DNA from: Amborella trichopoda
Lineage: Eukaryota > Streptophyta > Magnoliopsida > Amborellales > Amborellaceae
DNA: 64,000 nucleotides
Assembly: GCF_000471905.2 (NCBI RefSeq)
Contig: NW_006496932.1
Span: forward strand, 1,720,590 to 1,784,589
Reading direction: 5' to 3'
Shown piece after piece: positions 58,765 to 64,000 of the stretch (its first letter is position 1; each line of letters opens with the position of its first letter). Both the position numbers and the translations under genes were made by a program. The notes beneath the pieces are model-generated. The model ran no database searches and was not told the origin of the DNA. It saw nothing but the letters and a program-made list of their open reading frames with translations.

Positions 58765-59100
58765 GCGACTAGTATAGAGCTGAGGCTCTAAACAATCAAA
58801 GTAAAACGCACCGTCAAATAGTGTTGAGAAATGTGGTTTCAACATTGGAAATCTTAGTGATAGCCTTAAAATATATTTCCATTTTTAATTATAATATTTA
58901 AAGCTTAAAAAATGGTGTAAATTGAGCAGATTTACGAAAACTTGAAAATCTTGAAAATTGACAATATAAAAATACGTTACAAGATGCACTATTTTCAAAA
59001 CTTGAAATCCATTTTTTCTCATGTCCATGCATCGTGATGTCAAGATGATCATTTTGAAGATATTTGGGCATCAAAACAACTTCTTATAATGACATTAAGG
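58765..59100 (+). repeat. Family A, copy 9 (left part), interrupted by the palindrome foldback
   Basis: 'AGTATAGAGCTGAGGCTCTA' 'AACAATCAAAG' starts it, with the same core as copy 1 and the palindrome decayed to CATCGTGATGTCAAGATG near 59030. The element's right end appears at 59830-59880 ('GAGACCCGGCTCTATATAAA'). Confidence 0.65.
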
Positions 59101-59103
59101 GAA

Positions 59104-59815
59104 ACTTACATAAAAATCAATTATACTTTGTATTATTACGGATATACTAAATAGTTCCCGTTATTACATGTATATCCGTTTTTTATTTTTTATCACGCAA
59201 TTTTAAAAAAAGGACCACTTTACCATTTTTCGGATGTTCAACATCCGAAAATAGGCCGAAAGTTAAACGTTAAATTTCTTATTTTCGGATGTTAAACATC
59301 CGAAATTAAGGGATTTTCGGATGTTCAAAATCCGAAAATACCCCGATAGTTTAACGTTAAGTATACCATTTTCGGAAGTTGAACATCCAAATTTAAGAGA
59401 TTTTCGGATGTTGAACATCCAAAAATACCATGATAGTTAAGTAAACCTTCGTCTTCTTTGTTTTTAGATGTTGAACATCCTAAAATCTCTTAAATTCGGA
59501 TGTTCAACATCTGAAAATGTTATACTTAATGTTAAATTATCAGGGTATTTTCGGATGTTGAACATCCAAAAATTCCTTAATTTCGAATGTTCAGCATCCG
59601 AAAATAGGAAATTTAACGTTTTAACTTTAGGCCCATTTTCGAATGATGAACATCTGAAAATCCCATCAATTCGGATGTTCAACATTCGAAAAATGGTAAG
59701 TGGTCTTTTTTTTTAAATTGCATTATAAAAGATAAACAACTGACATACATATAATAACGGAAACTATTTGATATATCCGTAATAACGTAAAGTATAACAG
59801 ATTTTTATGTAATTT
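59104..59815. mobile_element. Hierarchical foldback element: inverted arms made of palindrome arrays
   Basis: The outer ends match as inverted repeats for about 75 bp (ACTTACATAAAAATC.. at the left; ..GATTTTTATGTAATT at the right). Inside, eleven 24-25 bp palindromes of the form TTTTCGGATGTT-n-AACATCCGAAAA lie at about 59227, 59282, 59314, 59369, 59401, 59462, 59494, 59548, 59580, 59636 and 59669. Spacers alternate between short (TTAAGAGA-type) and long (AGTTAAACGTTAAATTTC-type). Reading the right half in complement reproduces the order of the left half, so the whole is a two-level inverted repeat centred near 59445. Frames on both strands are produced by the repeat. No transposase. Confidence 0.85.
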
Positions 59816-60210
59816 TTTTAATTTTTTAAATAGGCTCTAATTTGAATGTTAAGAGACCCGGCTCTATATAAATAAACTTTTTCCCTTAGGATTTGAGCGG
59901 CCTGATTTTTCCTGCATCTCCGGTAGACTGAGTCTCCGGTTCCAGCGCCGAACCGGTGCGTCTTGCAAACACGATAACGAAAATTTCATTTGATCCCAAC
60001 CATGAAAAACGTAGAGAGAGAAAGAGAGGAGAGAGAGAGAGGGAGAAGAGAGAGAGAGGGAGAGAGACCAGGAGAACAGCAGGCAATAAGGAAGAGAAAG
60101 GGTTAGAAAACACATTTGTAACCCTAGTTTCATCCTTTTCCGCCAAAACAAGTTTCGTTCTCTACAAGAAAAATCCACCTCTGCAATGGCTTCCCCTATT
60201 TTCCAAAACC
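59816..60210 (+). promoter_or_regulatory. PWWP gene upstream region and 5' leader
   Basis: 59830-59880 is the right end of the interrupted family A copy. A GA-rich leader (60008-60070) follows. Two upstream ATGs occur: 60002 opens a 29-codon uORF ending at 60091, and 60186 opens an 11-codon uORF that ends at 60221, overlapping the main start. The transcription start is unknown, so whether both are transcribed is inferred. Confidence 0.45.
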
Positions 60211-63200
60211 ATGGCAATTGATGCAAAAGCTTGGGTTTCTGGTCCTTCCAGTTTCACTAGTTCCAAAAGCGATGATATTATTGATGTTGACGATGATGAC
60301 AACTTTCCAATCTCAAGCGTCTTTGCCCAGCCCGGAATCAGTCATTTTGTCAGTACCGGACACAATGGGAGTTTTGATGATGAGGAGGAGGATGATATTC
60401 CAATATCTAGGGTTTTTGCAATACCAAAATCTAGTAAACTGGTTGAGAACAGGCAAATTTCAAGGGATCTGGATGAGGAATTCGTTGAGGGCTCTGGTGA
60501 GGCGGTAGGGTTTCAGGGGTTTAGCAATTGTGATTTGGTGTGGGTGAAAGCCTTTGCTAACACATGGTGGCCTGGTTTGATTTGTGCAAAGGAAAAGCAT
60601 CAAGTTTTGGTTAGCCTTTTTGCTCAGGAGACTATTGAATGGTTCGATCAATCCAAGGTACTCACTTTTGAGTCCCATTTTACTGGGAAAGTGAAGCAAG
60701 GGAAAAGAATTAGGGGCTTTGAAGAAGCCGTAGCTATAGCTTTGGAAGAATTGAGGAGGCAGTATGAATTGGAGTTTTCTTGTAGTTGCAGGAGTTTATT
60801 CAAATCAAGAGGTGAGAATTATTCAGGAGTTGATATTTTGGGGTGCAAAGAACCAGAGAACTATAGAACTAATCGAATTGATGAGTATAAGAATGGGGTC
60901 AAGCCATCTGAATTGTTGGGTTTTGTTCATAAGGTGGCTGTTATGGCTTGGATTGACGATTCTGAAGCTATTGGTGCTGTTCAAGCAATGGCACAGGTCA
61001 CAGCTTTTAGAGGCAATGATTATATTGCCCGTGATTGGTTTTATTGCGAAACTCTTAGGCTTTCAGAGTGCAATTCTGGCAGTGATGATACTGGAGGTAT
61101 GATAAGAGAAGTGCTCTCTCTCTCTCTCTCTCACCAGCTATTATGTGTGTATCTCTCTGGCGCATGGATGTGTTTGTGGGAATAACCATAGTGGTGGTCA
61201 TGTGAATTTGGGCATAATTTTTATTGCTGTTGAGAATCTTTAGATGAATGACTGCGTGATAGTTTTCTTTTGTGTTGAAAATTTCAGCAAATTTTGCAGT
61301 TACTTAGGACTGTAGCAGACCTTGAGAATACGTTGTGAATAGTATATTATATTCTATCTCCTTTACATTTTCTCTATCAATGATTTTCTCTAGAAAGGGT
61401 TGATGCACCAAATGATGCTGAGTATTTGTATCCAGCACCAGTAATGGCAGTTTATGTGAATTTTCACCCATAATTTCTATTTTAGTTAAAACTTAGTGCA
61501 AAACTTCGCAGCTGAGTACATTGGAGATCTCTAAGCACCAGCCATATTGACTTTACTTTTGTATGCATTTCCCTTTACTTTTTCATTCCAAATATTATTC
61601 TTTGAAGTGACCAATACATGCCAATGACATTTGACTTCTTCCAAAAATTAAATACTTATTGAATACTTCTATGCAAAGAACTGCATTTTAGGAGAGTTTT
61701 TTTTTTTTAGCAGAGCATCTTATTTTGTAAGAGTTTCCTAAGTAAATTTGCCTCTTTCACCTCTACAATCCTGAATTAATCAAGATTGATGGAGTCCATA
61801 GTGGGGTTTATCAGAATGGTTTTAATGCGCCCCTTACAAAGTGAGTTATGGCTGTTGACATGCTTTATTAGTTTTTTTCTATGCGTGAGAAAGATGCCTA
61901 CAGCTTTTGACTTTCATGTTGTGATTCAAGCCAATTGGGCCTAAAATAGTGTTATTCTATTTTATTCAGTTTATTGCATTTTCTTTTGTTTTTTTTTTTG
62001 AAATTGTTAACGGTTGTATTAAGGGAGAATACATCGTAACAGCGAGCTGCCCACAGGCCGGGCTTCTAGTCAAAAAATGGGCTAGACCAAAAAGGCCCTA
62101 TACAAAAAATGAGTGGGGCTTATAAAAGTGTCCATTACAAAAGATTTACATAAGGAGCCAGTGGTTCCAAAAAGTCGAGACCACAAAAAACGTAAGTGTG
62201 GGACCCAAAGAACTATCCAGTCCTCGAAGAGGGAAGAGATGCGCTAGCTACTTGCTTTGTTAGAAAGCTAATACTGTTGAGAGGTAGCGAAGAGGACAGA
62301 TAGGCTAAAGAGAGGTTAGCGCTGGCTAGTGTTAGAGAGCTTGCTGGATGAGAGCAGAGCAGTCCTCAGTTTATTACATTTTCATTTACACTTTTCCTGC
62401 ATAACTTACTTTTGTTACCAATGTTTTTTTGGCATTCAACATATCACTGATTATTAGAAGCTTCAGATATTATACACGTTTATGTTTCCGTGAGAATGAG
62501 CTGTTTATCGCTTGTGATATACCTCTCTGTGAATTGTGATCATTTTAAGTCTCTAACAGGCATTCAAAATGAGAGGAACTACTTTGATATTGACATACCA
62601 GAGGAGCCTCTTGAACATGGAGAAGACAATGGAACCAGTGGTTCATTCTCAGACCAACTGATGGGGAAAAGTGAGGCCTGTGTAACTAATCGAAGGGATT
62701 TAAGCTTGCTTTGGACGTTTCCTGAAGATTTTGAACCATTGCCAAGTGTTTTAATTGGAGATGTTTCTCGTTTAGGTTTGTTAGAAAAGGATTTGACTAA
62801 CTCGAAAAAGTTTGTGGAGCAAGACCCATATATTGAAAATGTTATGCAAAGATCAGATATGGAGGCCACAAATGTTCGCAACTGCTGCATTCTCAATAGT
62901 GTGGATTATTCTGAAATCTCAAAAATTGGGTTTTGTTTAAACAATGATATTATATTGGATAATGACTTAGAAGAAGACCAGATCCAGGAAGGAATTGATT
63001 CAGAACATGGACAAGTGAATAGGAGTTCTGTTTTTGTTTCTGTAATACAAACAGAGCCTGATATAGATAGAATTCTTCCTCATGAGAATGAATCTGATAT
63101 GGGTAAATTGCCAACAGAGGGAATTGCTACGTTTAGTGACCATAATAATGTTGTGATCCCATTTGATGAAGCTTCTTTGTCTGCTCCTTGTTCGACGAAA

Positions 63201-64000
63201 GATGGAGCTAGATCAAGGGCAAAGAACCTTTCATGTGAAACCACAACACAATCTCTTCACGAAATGCTTAAAGATGCTGTTGTTATGGATTCTGATAGTA
63301 TTGATGACTTGGAGCAAGTTAAAAGTGTTTCAACTTGTAATGTTCAGAATGACTGGATTTCTTCACGCTGTCTCAATCACAAAGATATGCAGCCGAATGA
63401 CACTTTTGTTAGTGTTTGTGGTAGAACTGATGAAACTAAGGGACCAAAAACTGGTAAACCCCAACAAGAAACATATGATGATGCCACTGTTTTGAAGTCT
63501 CACAGAGCTAATTATTCTGAGGGAGTCAAAATTGTTTCAAGGTCTCAAAGAAATCCTTCTGGTGAAAACCTAAGACAACATCTTCGTGAAATGATCCAAC
63601 ATTTGTATTGCCTTGCACTGGATCCATTTTATGATAGGGCTTCGAACTTATCTCGTGTATGTCGAGCACTCTTAAGGTTCAAAGCAGCAGTCTCTCAGAA
63701 TATCCCAAATTTGGGCACTATGAAGGCTTCATGTGAGTATAATTGCCGACCAGATAGCAATGCTCTTGTTTTCGAACAAGTGGAAAGTGTCTCAACTAGT
63801 AATGTTCAAGGGAACAATATTTCTTCTCACAGTGGTAATCATATAGGTATGCAGCTAAATGATGCTCCTGTTATGGATATGGTGAGTGGTAGAAGTGATG
63901 AAACTAATGGATCACAAGGTGGTAATCACACACCATGCACAGATGACGCTGCTGATAAAGACAATGATTTTGAGGGAGTGAGAAATGTTTCAAATGATCT
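60211..64000 (+). CDS. PWWP-domain (Tudor/PWWP/MBT) protein, 5' part, runs off the window
   Basis: Exon 1 is 60211-61096 and exon 2 starts at 62560 (CTAACAG|GCATTC) and stays open to 64000, in frame across a phase-1 junction (TGG/GIQNERNYFD). The start is the first in-frame ATG, in good context (AACCATGGC). Residues 1-100 are acidic, with two 'D-IDVDDDDNFPISSVFA'-like repeats (the second EEEDDIPISRVFA). A PWWP domain begins near residue 105: CDLVWVKAFANTWWPGLIC, then VLVSLFAQETIEWF and KGFEEAV-like FEEAVAIALEEL. PWWP folds bind methylated histone lysine and DNA, so a nuclear chromatin role is likely. Exon 2 is Ser/Asn/Asp-rich and holds a duplicated module. Intron 1 contains a LINE. The 3' end lies outside; a methyltransferase or other domain further on cannot be excluded. 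Confidence 0.85.
61988..62366 (-). mobile_element. 5'-truncated LINE in PWWP intron 1
   Basis: A T run (the complement of a poly-A tail) at 61990-62000 is followed by 'GAAATTGTTAACGGTTGTAT', the complement of the LINE 3' end at 13990-14030. Direct flanks CAGTTTATTGCATTTTC (61967-) and CAGTTTATTACATTTTC (62367-) form an ~20-bp target duplication. The element is antisense to the host gene. Confidence 0.8.

Noticed and set aside
59464..59716. Opposing 70-80 codon frames on both strands
   Set aside because: Both are translations of the palindrome array; the peptides are the repeat unit (MLNIxKxxxFxCS..) and not a protein family.
59956..60210. N-terminal extension of the PWWP frame
   Set aside because: It starts at GTG, runs through the GA-rich leader (Arg/Glu repeats), and has no in-frame ATG before 60211.
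1..64000. CRISPR array, prophage or bacterial operon
   Set aside because: Repeat spacing and gene structure are eukaryotic throughout; no direct-repeat/spacer array or operon was seen.
1..64000. Plastid or mitochondrial DNA insertion
   Set aside because: No organellar gene or rRNA/tRNA cluster is recognisable; CRD1 is a nuclear gene with a transit peptide.

Overview
This is a nuclear genomic window from a flowering plant. The genes are split by many AT-rich GT..AG introns. Their products are plant-type: a chloroplast Mg-protoporphyrin monomethyl ester cyclase with a transit-like N-terminus, an SIP-class aquaporin, and a plant-style DHHC protein with a long C-terminal tail. The space between genes is full of decayed LINE, LTR, Helitron and MITE sequence. 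Species cannot be read from the sequence. A 20-base run of N at 38210-38229 marks an assembly gap.

I could build six protein-coding genes exon by exon. (1) 4276-16753, +: 20S proteasome alpha-7/PAG1, ten exons, 249 aa, with two introns above 4 kb stuffed with mobile elements. (2) 21475-24054, -: SIP2-type aquaporin, three exons, 239 aa. (3) 31000-31899, +: small LYR-motif protein, two coding exons, 105 aa. (4) 32943-37050, -: CRD1/CHL27 cyclase subunit, five exons, 402 aa. (5) 41940-48467, -: DHHC protein S-acyltransferase, five exons, 407 aa. (6) 60211 to beyond 64000, +: PWWP-domain protein, cut by the window edge; its second exon stays open from 62560 to the end. The genes are ordinary housekeeping and chloroplast genes with no shared pathway.

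The rest is repeats. Family A (about 350 bp, MITE-like, with a conserved near-palindrome close to CATCTCGATGTCGAGATG) has about nine copies. Family B has four copies, two of them in tandem just upstream of the LYR gene. Family D has two clear copies with long AT-rich cores. There are remnants of two LINE groups (L1-type with an RNase H domain, and RTE-type), a deleted Ty3/gypsy-like LTR element with both LTRs and a primer-binding site in PAG1 intron 3, a Helitron helicase N-terminal pseudogene, a MULE-type MITE with a 9-bp target duplication, and tRNA-derived sequences.

The most striking structure is 59104-59815, a foldback element. Its two arms are inverted copies of each other, and each arm is itself an array of 24-25 bp palindromes built on TTTTCGGATGTT (eleven in all). 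It sits inside a family A copy, just upstream of the PWWP gene. Nesting also occurs at 57360-58765, where a 5'-truncated LINE interrupts a family D copy.
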